A DNA stretch of 64,000 nucleotides from Actinomycetes bacterium (GTDB lineage Bacteria > Actinomycetota > Acidimicrobiia > Acidimicrobiales > Aldehydirespiratoraceae): positions 1-64,000 of the forward strand of contig JAJRXC010000081.1 in NCBI GenBank assembly GCA_024276495.1, read 5' to 3'. The translations under genes and the position numbers were made by a program. Each line of letters begins with the position of its first letter. Position 1 is the first letter of the stretch. Of this stretch, positions 26,035 through 33,831 are shown in pieces. Below the pieces are notes generated by a model. It was not told the DNA's origin. It saw nothing but the letters and a program-made list of their open reading frames with translations, and did not search any database.

Positions 26035-27672
26035 GTGCCGAAAGATGTTCTCGACGCCAACGATCTGCGAGCGCTCGTGGTGGTGTTTCGCGACGCGTTG
26101 AACGAACATCGGGAGGCGATCAACAACCTGAACGTCTACCCGGTTCCCGACGGTGACACGGGAACGAACATGTCGCTCACGCTTCGCTCCGTCGTCGAGG
26201 AGCTCGACGAGTTGGTCGCCGATGCGGACATGACCATGGTGTGCGGCGCGATCTCGCATGGCTCGCTCATGGGTGCCCGGGGCAACAGCGGGGTCATCAT
26301 GTCCCAGATCCTGCGGGGCTTCTCCGGGGTCGTCGCCGCAGCCGACACGATCGACGGCACCGTCTTGGCCGAGGCGTTGGCGGCCGCGGCCGAGGGGGCC
26401 TACGGCGCGGTCGGCAATCCGGTCGAAGGCACCATCCTCACCGTCGTGCGTGAGTCATCGGTCGCCGCCTCCTCGGCAGCCGGCGCCGGCGCCAATCTCC
26501 TCGGAGTGCTCGAAGCAGCACGGACCGAGGGAGGCGACTCGCTGGAGCGAACCCCGACACTGCTGCAGGCGTTGGCCGATGCCGGAGTGGTCGACGCCGG
26601 CGGCGCCGGGTTGCTGCTGTTTCTCGACGCGGCGCTCCATGTCGTCGACGGGCGCCCGCTACCCGAGCCGGAGGTGACCGCGCCGGTCGATCTCGTCCGC
26701 CCCGACGGCGACGACCACGAGCCGTCAATCGCCGATCTGCGCTACGAGGTCATGTTCCTGCTCGACGCGCCCGACGACTCGATCGACGGCTTCAAGGAGG
26801 CGTGGGCCGAGGTCGGCGATTCGATCGTCGTCGTCGGTGGCGACGGCATCTTCAACTGCCATGTCCACTGCGACGACATCGGCGCAGCGATCGAGTGCGG
26901 CATCGCCGTCGGACGACCGCATCAGATCCGGGTGACCGACCTTCTCGAAGAGCTCGAAGAACGCGACTGGGTCCGGGCCGCGACCGGCGACGACACCGGA
27001 CCGGTCGGTGATCCGGTTCCCACCGCGGTGGTCGCGGTGGGGGTGGGGCCCGGCGTCGTCGCGATCCTGCGATCGATGGGTGTGCACGCCGTGGTCGCCG
27101 GCGGCCAATCGATGAACCCGTCCACCGCGGAGCTCGTGGCCGCGGTCGAGTCGGTCCCGGCCCCCGAGGTCGTCATCTTGCCGAACAACAAGAACATCAT
27201 CCCGGTCGCCGAACAGGTCGACACCCAGACGAGTCGAACGGTGCGGGTCGTGCCGACCCGGGGGGTCGCCGAAGGCCTCGCGTGTCTGATGGCATACGAC
27301 CCACAGGAGAGCGCGGCATCGAACGCGGCGCGGATGACCGAGGCCGCGTCGGCGGTGGTGGCCGGTGAGGTCACCCGGGCGGTGCGGGACTCCACGAGCG
27401 ACGTCGGCCCTATCTCGGCCGGTGACTGGATCGGAATCTGCCGAGACGGCATCCAGGCGGTGGAGCCGACGTTGATCGAGGCGGCGACCGTGCTGCTCGA
27501 CCACATCCTCGACGACGACCACGAGCTTCTCACCGTGATCGCGGGCGAGGACGCCGACGACGACACCACCGCGGCCATCGCGGCATGGATCGACTCGACC
27601 CACCCGGAGGTCGAGGTCGAGGTTCACCACGGTGGGCAGCCCCTGTACCCGTACTACTTCGGACTGGAATAG
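26035..27672 (+). CDS. DAK2-domain protein, fatty acid kinase subunit FakA-like
   Basis: 545 aa from the GTG placed by the -10 hexamer. The N-terminal DhaL/DAK2 kinase domain shows NNLNVYPVPDGDTGTNM (nucleotide/Mg2+ aspartates, motif at 39-46), GARGNSGVI and a PVEGTILTV segment. The C-terminal half (about 220-545) is the DAK1-like/DegV-like region of FakA, with ILPNNKNIIP and LYPYYFGLE at the very end. By family it phosphorylates fatty acids held by a FakB protein to feed phospholipid synthesis; no fakB lies in the window. recG follows after 6 nt, a conserved actinobacterial pairing. Confidence 0.85.
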   Translation: MPKDVLDANDLRALVVVFRDALNEHREAINNLNVYPVPDGDTGTNMSLTLRSVVEELDELVADADMTMVCGAISHGSLMGARGNSGVIMSQILRGFSGVVAAADTIDGTVLAEALAAAAEGAYGAVGNPVEGTILTVVRESSVAASSAAGAGANLLGVLEAARTEGGDSLERTPTLLQALADAGVVDAGGAGLLLFLDAALHVVDGRPLPEPEVTAPVDLVRPDGDDHEPSIADLRYEVMFLLDAPDDSIDGFKEAWAEVGDSIVVVGGDGIFNCHVHCDDIGAAIECGIAVGRPHQIRVTDLLEELEERDWVRAATGDDTGPVGDPVPTAVVAVGVGPGVVAILRSMGVHAVVAGGQSMNPSTAELVAAVESVPAPEVVILPNNKNIIPVAEQVDTQTSRTVRVVPTRGVAEGLACLMAYDPQESAASNAARMTEAASAVVAGEVTRAVRDSTSDVGPISAGDWIGICRDGIQAVEPTLIEAATVLLDHILDDDHELLTVIAGEDADDDTTAAIAAWIDSTHPEVEVEVHHGGQPLYPYYFGLE

Positions 27673-27678
27673 CCGCCG

Positions 27679-29817
27679 GTGCCCGAGGGTGATCCGCCGC
27701 TGACGCTGCGGGACCTCGCCGACATCCCGGTCAGCCGGCTTCGTGGCGTGGGGGAGAAAAAGGAGAAGGCGCTCGCGTCCGTCGGGATCCAGACCGTGCT
27801 CGATCTGGTCCAACACTATCCGAGGCGCCATCTCGACCGGACCCGCGAAGCGAGAATCGCCGAGCTGCGAAAGGGTGACGAGGCGACGGTGTTCGGCGAG
27901 GTTCGGTCGAGCTCGACCCGCCAACTGCGCGGCCGCCGCACGCTCACGGAGGTGGTGATCGGCGACGGGGGACATCAGCTGACCCTGACGTTCTTCAATC
28001 AACGATGGCGGGAGAAGCAGCTGCAGCCGGGAATGACGCTGATGGTCCACGGCAAGTGCGACTTCTTCCGGGGAAATCGACAGATGACCGGTCCGGTCGT
28101 CGATCTCGTCGGCGATCAGACCGGCCGGATCATCCCCGTCTACCCCCAGTCCGAGAAGTCGGGCCTGTTGACCCGTGATCTCGCCTCGTTCGTCAGAGAG
28201 GCACTCGCGAGGGCCAGGATCCGGGGCTTCGCCGACCCTCTCCCCGACGACATCCGGTCCCGCTTCGGGTTCGTGACCCGGGGCGCGGCGATCGAGGGGA
28301 TCCACGAGCCCGAGACGATGACCCAAAAGGACGAGGCCCGACGTCGACTCGTCTTCGACGAGCTGCTGCGGGTGCAGCTCGAGCTCGTCCGACGCAAACG
28401 CCGCATCGAACGGGAGACGGCGGGGATCTCCCACCGTCTCGAGGGCGAGCTCGTCGAGCGGTTCCACGAACGGCTGCCGTTTCCCCTCACCGCGGCCCAG
28501 GAACGGGCGATCGCCGAGATCGGCGCCGACCTCGCGCTCGAGCGACCGATGCATCGGCTTCTCCAGGGCGACGTCGGGTCCGGCAAGACGGTGGTGGCGG
28601 TGACGGCGCTGCTGGCCGCGATCCAGGGCGGTCACCAGGGCGCCCTCATGGCCCCGACCGAGGTGCTGGCCGAACAACATCATCTCGGTGTCACCTCGTT
28701 GCTGGACGATCTGATGGTTCCCGACCCGACGACGCTGATGGGGGATCGTCCGCTGCGCATCGAGCTGCTCACGAGCCGGATCGGGGCCGCCGACCGTCGC
28801 AGGATTCTCGCCGATCTCGTCATCGGCAGGGTCGATCTCGTCATCGGTACCCATGCGCTCATCCAGGACCGGGTCGAGTATGCGTCGCTCGGTTTGGTGG
28901 TCATCGACGAGCAGCATCGTTTCGGCGTGGAGCAACGGGCCGCGCTGCGCGACAAGGGTGATGCGGCGGCAGCGCCCGACGTCCTGGTCATGACCGCGAC
29001 GCCGATCCCGCGAACCGCGGCGATGACGGTCTACGGCGACCTCGACGTCAGCGAGCTCGACGAGCTCCCACCGGGCCGCACGCCGATCGTGACGACATGG
29101 GCGCGGCGCGAGGCCGAGGTCGCCCGGGTGTGGGAGACGGTGCGAGACGAGGTCGGGGCCGGGCGCCAGGTCTATGTCGTCTGTCCGCTGATCGGTGAGA
29201 GCGAGGCGCTCGATGTGAGCTCGGCGACCGAGACCTACGAGTCGTTGACCGGTGGCGAGCTGCGGGACCTGCGCGTCGAACTGCTCCATGGCCAGATGCC
29301 GTCGACCGAGAAAGCCGAGGTGATGGAGCGATTCCGGACCGCGGCCACCGACGTGTTGGTCGCGACGACGGTGATCGAGGTGGGTGTCGACGTGCCCAAC
29401 GCGACCGTGATGGTCGTGCTCGACGCGGACCGGTTCGGCATCGCCCAGCTCCATCAGCTACGCGGCCGCGTCGGGCGGGGGGCGACGGCGAGTCGGTGTT
29501 TCTTCGTCGCCGACCCGACGACGGCCGACGGCGAAACCCGGCTCGAAGCGATCGTGGCGAGCACCGACGGCTTCCATCTGGCGGAGGTCGATCTCGACCT
29601 TCGGGGCGAGGGGACGATCATGGGTGAGCGCCAGAAGGGTCGCAACGACCTGCGGTTGGCGTCGTTGGTGCGCGACCGGGAATGGGTCGGGACCGCCCGC
29701 GAGGTCGCCGTCGCGCTGATCGACGCCGATCCCGAGTTGGAGGACCATCCTGGGCTCGCCGACGAGATCGCCCTTCTCCTCGGCGACGACGAAGCCGAGT
29801 TCCTCCTGAAGAGCTAA
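27679..29817 (+). CDS. recG: ATP-dependent DNA helicase RecG
   Basis: 712 aa, a superfamily 2 helicase that regresses stalled forks and processes branched DNA. The wedge/OB domain covers about 55-150 (ATVFGEVRSS, LTLTFFNQRW). Helicase motifs are FPLTAAQERAI, Walker A GDVGSGKT (297-304), MAPTEVLAEQH, GTHALIQ, LVVIDEQHRFGVEQR, MTATPIPRT, LLHGQMPSTEK and TTVIEVGVDVPNA. The final TRG region with QLRGRVGRG and GEGTIMGERQ is complete. The GTG start lies 6 nt after the fakA-like stop. Its TAA overlaps the stop of the antisense zinc-ribbon gene. Confidence 0.95.
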   Translation: MPEGDPPLTLRDLADIPVSRLRGVGEKKEKALASVGIQTVLDLVQHYPRRHLDRTREARIAELRKGDEATVFGEVRSSSTRQLRGRRTLTEVVIGDGGHQLTLTFFNQRWREKQLQPGMTLMVHGKCDFFRGNRQMTGPVVDLVGDQTGRIIPVYPQSEKSGLLTRDLASFVREALARARIRGFADPLPDDIRSRFGFVTRGAAIEGIHEPETMTQKDEARRRLVFDELLRVQLELVRRKRRIERETAGISHRLEGELVERFHERLPFPLTAAQERAIAEIGADLALERPMHRLLQGDVGSGKTVVAVTALLAAIQGGHQGALMAPTEVLAEQHHLGVTSLLDDLMVPDPTTLMGDRPLRIELLTSRIGAADRRRILADLVIGRVDLVIGTHALIQDRVEYASLGLVVIDEQHRFGVEQRAALRDKGDAAAAPDVLVMTATPIPRTAAMTVYGDLDVSELDELPPGRTPIVTTWARREAEVARVWETVRDEVGAGRQVYVVCPLIGESEALDVSSATETYESLTGGELRDLRVELLHGQMPSTEKAEVMERFRTAATDVLVATTVIEVGVDVPNATVMVVLDADRFGIAQLHQLRGRVGRGATASRCFFVADPTTADGETRLEAIVASTDGFHLAEVDLDLRGEGTIMGERQKGRNDLRLASLVRDREWVGTAREVAVALIDADPELEDHPGLADEIALLLGDDEAEFLLKS

Positions 29818-29993
29818 CCGGGTGGTTCGTCCTCGAGGTCGGCGGCGGTGAGCTCGACATCCCACCGGTCGAGGCAGTCGCGGCAGCGGTAGGCGACGAT
29901 GTCGCCCGGCTCGAATCCCTCGTCGGGGGCGTAGCTGATGAGGCCACACTCGCCGCCGCAGTCGACACAGGTGATGGATTTCGGTACAGGCAC
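29814..29993 (-). CDS. 59-aa zinc-ribbon protein
   Basis: A short frame of 59 codons reads V-P-V-P-K-S-I-T-C-V-D-C-G-G-E-C, then YRCRDCLDRW, ending in an acidic tail LEDEPPG. CxxC at 9-12 and CxxC at 37-40, with C16, fit a small zinc ribbon. The GTG start lies 6 nt after TACCGT on the minus strand. The coding pattern fits the strand and the frame ends exactly over the recG stop codon. The divergent neighbour rsmD starts 35 bp away. Function unknown; a stand-alone zinc knuckle in a ribosome-biogenesis neighbourhood. Confidence 0.6.
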   Translation of the reverse strand: MPVPKSITCVDCGGECGLISYAPDEGFEPGDIVAYRCRDCLDRWDVELTAADLEDEPPG

Positions 29994-29999
29994 GGGGTG

Positions 30000-30022
30000 A
30001 CGGTACCGCGATCCGCCACACT
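30000..30022. promoter_or_regulatory. Divergent -10 elements for the zinc-ribbon gene and rsmD
   Basis: TACCGT on the minus strand (30000-30005) is 6 nt from the zinc-ribbon GTG. CACACT on the plus strand (30017-30022) is 6 nt from the rsmD ATG. Both would give leaderless transcripts from a 35-bp gap. Confidence 0.45.
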
Positions 30023-30028
30023 GGGCCC

Positions 30029-30568
30029 ATGCGTGTCGTCGCCGGTTCCGCTCGCGGTCGTCGTCTCGACGTGCCCGATGGTGATCACACCCGCCCGACC
30101 GCGGACCGGGTTCGTGAAGCGATGTTCAACTCGTTGTACTCCCGGGGGGCGGTCGAGGGGGCGGTCGTCGTCGACTTGTTCGCCGGTTCCGGGGCCCTCG
30201 GGCTCGAAGCCTTGTCGCGGGGGGCAGCCCGGTGCATCTTCGTCGAGAACGACCGTCGTGCCCTGGTCGTGCTCCGCGACAACATCGATCGGCTCGGGTT
30301 CGACGCGTCGGCGCGGGTCGTCGCCGGAGACGGGCCGACGTTCCTCGCGTCCGCGCCGTCGTGTGATCTTCTGCTTCTCGATCCCCCCTACGCGTTCGAC
30401 GACTGGTCGACGCTGCTCGATCGGGTGACCGACGCCGACGTGGTGATCGAATCCGATCGTGAGATCGAACTTCCCGCCGGGTGGGAGACCCACCGGGTCC
30501 GCCGCTACGGGAGTACCGTGGTGACCCTCGCTACCGCGCCTTCGGCCATGGAGACTTCCGCATCATGA
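30029..30568 (+). CDS. rsmD: 16S rRNA (guanine966-N2)-methyltransferase RsmD
   Basis: 179 aa, Rossmann methyltransferase acting on the 30S subunit. It opens with the RsmD hallmark MRVVAGSARGRRL and the TRPTADRVREAMFNSL segment. The SAM loop is DLFAGSGALGLEA (49-61), an acidic VENDRRAL follows, and the catalytic LLLLDPPYAF (DPPY 118-121) is intact. It overlaps coaD by 4 nt, the usual rsmD-coaD pairing. The start ATG is 6 nt after a CACACT hexamer. Confidence 0.93.
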   Translation: MRVVAGSARGRRLDVPDGDHTRPTADRVREAMFNSLYSRGAVEGAVVVDLFAGSGALGLEALSRGAARCIFVENDRRALVVLRDNIDRLGFDASARVVAGDGPTFLASAPSCDLLLLDPPYAFDDWSTLLDRVTDADVVIESDREIELPAGWETHRVRRYGSTVVTLATAPSAMETSAS

Positions 30569-31038
30569 CCCGCGTCCTCTATCCCGGTTCGTTCGATCCC
30601 GTGCACAACGGCCACATCGAGATCATCGAGACCGCATCGACGCTGTTCGACGAGGTCGTCGTGGCGGCGATGATCAACACCACCAAAGACGGCGTGTTCG
30701 AGCTCGACGACCGGGAGGAGATGATCACGGTCTCCACCGAGCACCTCTCCAACGTCTCGGTGAAGATGTTCTCGGGACTCGTCGTCGACCTCGCGAGAGA
30801 GATCGACGCGGACTTCATCGTCAAGGGTCTGCGAGCCGTCTCCGACTTCGAGAACGAGCTCCAGATGGCGCAGATGAACAACGCCGCGTCGGGGATCCAC
30901 ACGCTGTTCATTCCGTCGGCGTCGCGCAGCTCCTTTCTCGCATCGAAGTTCATTCGTGACTTCGCCCGCTACGGCGGCAACATCTCCGGCATGGTTCCCG
31001 AGCCGGTGGCGATCCGGCTCAAGGAGCGCTACGGGTGA
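30565..31038 (+). CDS. coaD: Phosphopantetheine adenylyltransferase
   Basis: 157 aa from the ATG that overlaps the rsmD stop (ATGA). It transfers AMP from ATP to 4'-phosphopantetheine in CoA synthesis. The nucleotidyltransferase signature YPGSFDPVHNGHIEI contains the T/HxGH-type site (HNGH 14-17). FIVKGLRAVSDFENELQMAQ is the phosphopantetheine-binding region, and SASRSSFLASKFIRDFA replaces the typical ISSTxxRE segment as in other actinobacteria. Full length for the family. It is followed by a 4-nt overlap with the coiled-coil gene. Confidence 0.93.
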   Translation: MTRVLYPGSFDPVHNGHIEIIETASTLFDEVVVAAMINTTKDGVFELDDREEMITVSTEHLSNVSVKMFSGLVVDLAREIDADFIVKGLRAVSDFENELQMAQMNNAASGIHTLFIPSASRSSFLASKFIRDFARYGGNISGMVPEPVAIRLKERYG

Positions 31039-31613
31039 GCGAGGACCCGGTGCCGGCCGCGGAAACCGGCGAGGGCACGGCGCCGAGCTATCGGGCGCCG
31101 CAGGACGAATCGCTGCTCCGGCAGGCGATCGAACTGGTGGAGGCGGCGCGGCCGATGCCGCTGTCGGCTTCGTCGATGATCAACAAGGAAGAGGTGCTGG
31201 CGCTGCTCACCGCGGCGGTCCAGGGCCTTCCCGAGGAGCTGCGTTCGGCCCGCTGGCTCCTGAAGGAACGCGATGACTTCCTTGCCCGGGTGCAACGGGA
31301 GGGCGACGAACTGATCGCCCGGGCCCGGGCGAGAGCCGAGCAGATGGTCCAGCGGACCGAGCTCGTCAAGGCGGCCGAGGAGCGGGCCCGCAAGACGGTG
31401 GCCGACGCGGAGGAACGGGCCAAGAACCTCCGTCTCGAGACCGAGGACTGGTGTGATCAGAAGCTCGGTGGCATGGAGGTCGTGCTCGACCGCACCTTGC
31501 GAACGGTGGCCTCGGGTCGGGCCCGACTCCAGGGCGCGTCGGAGAACCGGGAGCCAGTGCCGGATCCCGCGGCCGACCTCGCCGACGACCTGGTGTTCGA
31601 CCAGGACGAGTGA
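31035..31613 (+). CDS. DivIVA-like coiled-coil protein
   Basis: The GTG overlaps the coaD stop. The 192-aa product has no membrane segment. Residues about 60-160 are strongly charged and heptad-like (LARVQREGDELIARARARAE, AEERARKTVADAEERAKNLR), typical of the DivIVA-like/ATP-synthase-b-like protein found between coaD and yceD in actinobacteria. A role in polar growth or as a scaffold is inferred only from that resemblance. It overlaps yceD by one base. Confidence 0.7.
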   Translation: MSEDPVPAAETGEGTAPSYRAPQDESLLRQAIELVEAARPMPLSASSMINKEEVLALLTAAVQGLPEELRSARWLLKERDDFLARVQREGDELIARARARAEQMVQRTELVKAAEERARKTVADAEERAKNLRLETEDWCDQKLGGMEVVLDRTLRTVASGRARLQGASENREPVPDPAADLADDLVFDQDE

Positions 31614-32149
31614 TGGCCGCCGAGACCGGGGGCGACGTACCGGTGACACAACTGGTGGTCGACATCGTCGACATTCGTCGTCGCCGTGGCAGTCACAAGC
31701 CGTTCCAGGCGGTCACCACGCTCGATTCCATGGAAGCCGGCGAGTTCGCCGTGGTCGACGGTCGGCTCGACGTCGATCTGGTGATCGAGGCCGTGACCGA
31801 GGGGGTGGCCGCCAGCGGAACGGCCAGTGGTCGGTGGACCGGGCCGTGTCGTCGGTGTCTCGATCCGATCGTCGCGCCGCTGGAGGTCGAGATCCACGAG
31901 GTCTTCGAACGGGTCCCGACCGAGGGCGAGACGTGGCCGATCGTCGATGAGCGGATCGACCTCGCGCCGCTGCTGCGTGAGGCCGCGCTGCTGTCGTTTC
32001 CGTTGGTGCCGCTGTGCCGAGACGATTGTGAAGGCCCCGAGCCGAGCCGCTACGCGGCAGCGGTCGAGGCCGACGTCGACTTGACCGGGGCCGCCCCGGA
32101 CCCCGACCCTCGCTGGGCGGCCCTCGATGAGCTCCGTTTCGACGAGTGA
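31613..32149 (+). CDS. yceD: YceD/DUF177 family protein
   Basis: 178 aa, start at the ATG in TGATG overlapping the upstream stop. DUF177 proteins precede rpmF in most bacteria and are linked to 23S rRNA/large-subunit maturation. The conserved ASGTASGRWTGPCRRCLDPI is followed by PLVPLCRDDCEG; two Cys pairs fit a metal site. The C-terminus ends DPRWAALDELRF, the usual DPRxxxLxxL motif. rpmF follows 115 nt later with its own promoter-like site. Confidence 0.88.
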   Translation: MAAETGGDVPVTQLVVDIVDIRRRRGSHKPFQAVTTLDSMEAGEFAVVDGRLDVDLVIEAVTEGVAASGTASGRWTGPCRRCLDPIVAPLEVEIHEVFERVPTEGETWPIVDERIDLAPLLREAALLSFPLVPLCRDDCEGPEPSRYAAAVEADVDLTGAAPDPDPRWAALDELRFDE

Positions 32150-32210
32150 GCCCGAGGGCCCGGACCGGGCCCGGGTCGGAGCGGAGGGTGGCGTCCTCGC
32201 GGGTCGTCGA

Positions 32211-32216
32211 TAACCT
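32211..32216 (+). promoter_or_regulatory. -10 hexamer TAACCT for rpmF
   Basis: TAACCT predicts a leader of about 42 nt with an AGGA ribosome binding site before the rpmF ATG. Just upstream, GGGCCCG-GAC-CGGGCCC (32156-32172) could fold as a hairpin after yceD, but lacks a U-run. Confidence 0.35.
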
Positions 32217-32264
32217 CAGTCGGTCGGCTTGTGCCGATCTCCGTACGCACCGAGCAGGAACGCC

Positions 32265-32444
32265 ATGGCAGTCCCCAAGAAGAAGATGTCGAAGTCGAAG
32301 AGTCGGAGCCGCAAGGCGTCGGCGTGGACCGTCGGCACGACGGCCCGGAGCGCCTGCCCCCGGTGTGGGGCGACGAAGCGCCCGCATCGGGCGTGCGGCA
32401 ACTGTGGTTGGTACGCCGGCCGTCAGGCCATCGAGGTCGACTGA
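32265..32444 (+). CDS. rpmF: 50S ribosomal protein L32, zinc-binding type
   Basis: 59 aa: MAVPKKKMSKSKSRSRKASA at the N-terminus is the standard L32 start. The zinc ribbon is C31-P-R-C34 and C44-G-N-C47, so this is the zinc-dependent (C+) form. AGGAACGCC precedes the ATG. plsX follows 4 nt after the stop. Confidence 0.95.
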   Translation: MAVPKKKMSKSKSRSRKASAWTVGTTARSACPRCGATKRPHRACGNCGWYAGRQAIEVD

Positions 32445-32448
32445 GTCG

Positions 32449-33441
32449 ATGTTGCCCATCGCGGTCGACGCCATGGGCGGCGACCACGCGCCGGGGGAGA
32501 TCGTGCGCGGCGCCCGCCGGGCCGCCGAGGAGCTGGGCCTGCCGGTCGTTCTCGTTGGTCGTTCCGATGATCTCGGCGACACCGGCGATCTCGAGGTGAT
32601 CGAGGCGTCCGAGGTGATCGCGATGGACGCCGAACCGGGGTCGAGCGTGCGACGGATGAAGGATTCGTCGCTGGTCCGGGCGGCGGAAGCGGTGCGCGAC
32701 GGTCGCGCCTCGGCGATGGTGTCGGCCGGCAACACGGGGGCGACGATGGCGTCGGCGCTGTTGCGAATGGGCCGGATCAAGGGCACCAGTCGGCCGGCGA
32801 TCGCGACTCCGATTCCCGTGCCGGGGAGCACCCCCACCACCTTGCTCGACGCCGGCGCCAACGCGGAGTGCAAGCCGGAGTGGCTGGTCGAGTTCGCTCG
32901 AATGGGCGCCGTCTACGCCCGCGACCGGTTCTCCATCGAGACGCCGCGGGTCGGCCTGTTGTCGATCGGCGAAGAGGCGGGCAAGGGAAGTCCGTTCGTC
33001 AAAGAGTGCTTCGGTCTGCTGTCGGACCCGGCGTGGGCGTCGGCGGCCGGGGCCGAGTGGATCGGCAACGTCGAGGGCCGCGACGTGATGACCTCCGATG
33101 TCGATGTGATCGTCACCGACGGCTTCACCGGAAACGTGACGTTGAAGACCCTCGAGGGAGCGATGAAGGCGCTGATCGGACGCTTGTTGGTCGCGCTCGA
33201 CACCGACGACGACACCCGGGCCGCGGGGGCCACGCTGGCCGGCCCGCTCGATGAGATGATCTCCGAGCTGCACCCGGATTCGGTGGGTGGCGCCTTGTTG
33301 CTCGGGGTGAAAGGGGTGTGCGTGATCTCGCACGGTTCCAGCTCCGCGGATGCCATGGTCAACGCGATCCGTGTCGCGTCGGAGATGGTCGACGTCGAGA
33401 TGGTCGAGCATCTGGCGGCGGCCGCTCGACCTGTAGACTGA
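32449..33441 (+). CDS. plsX: Phosphate acyltransferase PlsX
   Basis: 330 aa from the ATG 4 nt after rpmF. PlsX converts acyl-ACP to acyl-phosphate at the membrane surface for phosphatidic acid synthesis. The family start LPIAVDAMGGDHAPGEIVRG is clear, followed by SVRRMKDSSLVRAAEAVRDG, SAGNTGATMASAL, DAGANAECKPEWLVEFARMG, LSIGEEAGKGSPFVKE and DGFTGNVTLKTLEG. With the fakA-like gene and acpP nearby, acyl-phosphate metabolism is well represented. The stop codon lies inside a hairpin before acpP. Confidence 0.94.
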   Translation: MLPIAVDAMGGDHAPGEIVRGARRAAEELGLPVVLVGRSDDLGDTGDLEVIEASEVIAMDAEPGSSVRRMKDSSLVRAAEAVRDGRASAMVSAGNTGATMASALLRMGRIKGTSRPAIATPIPVPGSTPTTLLDAGANAECKPEWLVEFARMGAVYARDRFSIETPRVGLLSIGEEAGKGSPFVKECFGLLSDPAWASAAGAEWIGNVEGRDVMTSDVDVIVTDGFTGNVTLKTLEGAMKALIGRLLVALDTDDDTRAAGATLAGPLDEMISELHPDSVGGALLLGVKGVCVISHGSSSADAMVNAIRVASEMVDVEMVEHLAAAARPVD

Positions 33442-33469
33442 TTTCAGTCCGCTAGGCCGAAATCAGTCT
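33435..33469 (+). terminator. Hairpin between plsX and acpP
   Basis: AGACTGATTTC (33435-33445) and GAAATCAGTCT (33459-33469) are exact complements around a 13-nt loop. The plsX TGA is inside the left arm. No U-tract follows, so it may be a weak terminator, an RNA-processing site or an operator. A TAGTGT hexamer (33498-33503) further on could start acpP. Confidence 0.45.
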
Positions 33470-33536
33470 TCACAAGCGCACAAGCTCGCCGGCCCGATAG
33501 TGTGCCCTCCGGTTCCGGCAACCATGGAGGGGTGAA

Positions 33537-33827
33537 GTGCCCGCAGAAACGCACGTAGAACACACGCCGTTCGGCCGCGACGAGGTCCTCGCGATCGTGA
33601 AGGACCAACTCGCCGACATCCTCGAGATCGAGCCGTCGAGCATCAACGAAGGCGACGCGTTCGCCGAAGACCTCGACGCCGACTCGCTCGCGCTGATCGA
33701 GCTCGTCGAGGCCCTCGAGGAGGAGATCGGCGAACGTTCGACCGGCTTTCGGATCGACGACGAAGACCTCGAGGATCTCCGGACCGTGCGCGACGCCGTC
33801 GACTACGTCGTCGCGAAGTTGGGCTGA
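33537..33827 (+). CDS. acpP: Acyl carrier protein
   Basis: 96 aa, acidic and helical. The 4'-phosphopantetheine site is LDADSLALIELVEALEEEIG with Ser50. An unusually long N-terminus (about 15 residues) precedes the first helix (DEVLAIVKDQLADILEI), and an insertion-like ERSTGFRIDDEDLEDL follows helix II. GGAGGGG before the GTG is a strong ribosome binding site. It lies between plsX and rnc, as in many bacteria, and supplies acyl groups for fatty acid and phospholipid synthesis. Confidence 0.9.
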   Translation: MPAETHVEHTPFGRDEVLAIVKDQLADILEIEPSSINEGDAFAEDLDADSLALIELVEALEEEIGERSTGFRIDDEDLEDLRTVRDAVDYVVAKLG

Positions 33828-33831
33828 GGCG

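Noticed and set aside
26725..29454. Open frame of 909 codons on the minus strand opposite the fakA-like gene and recG
   Set aside because: High-GC antisense shadow. Both plus-strand genes are complete families, and the antisense product resembles nothing.
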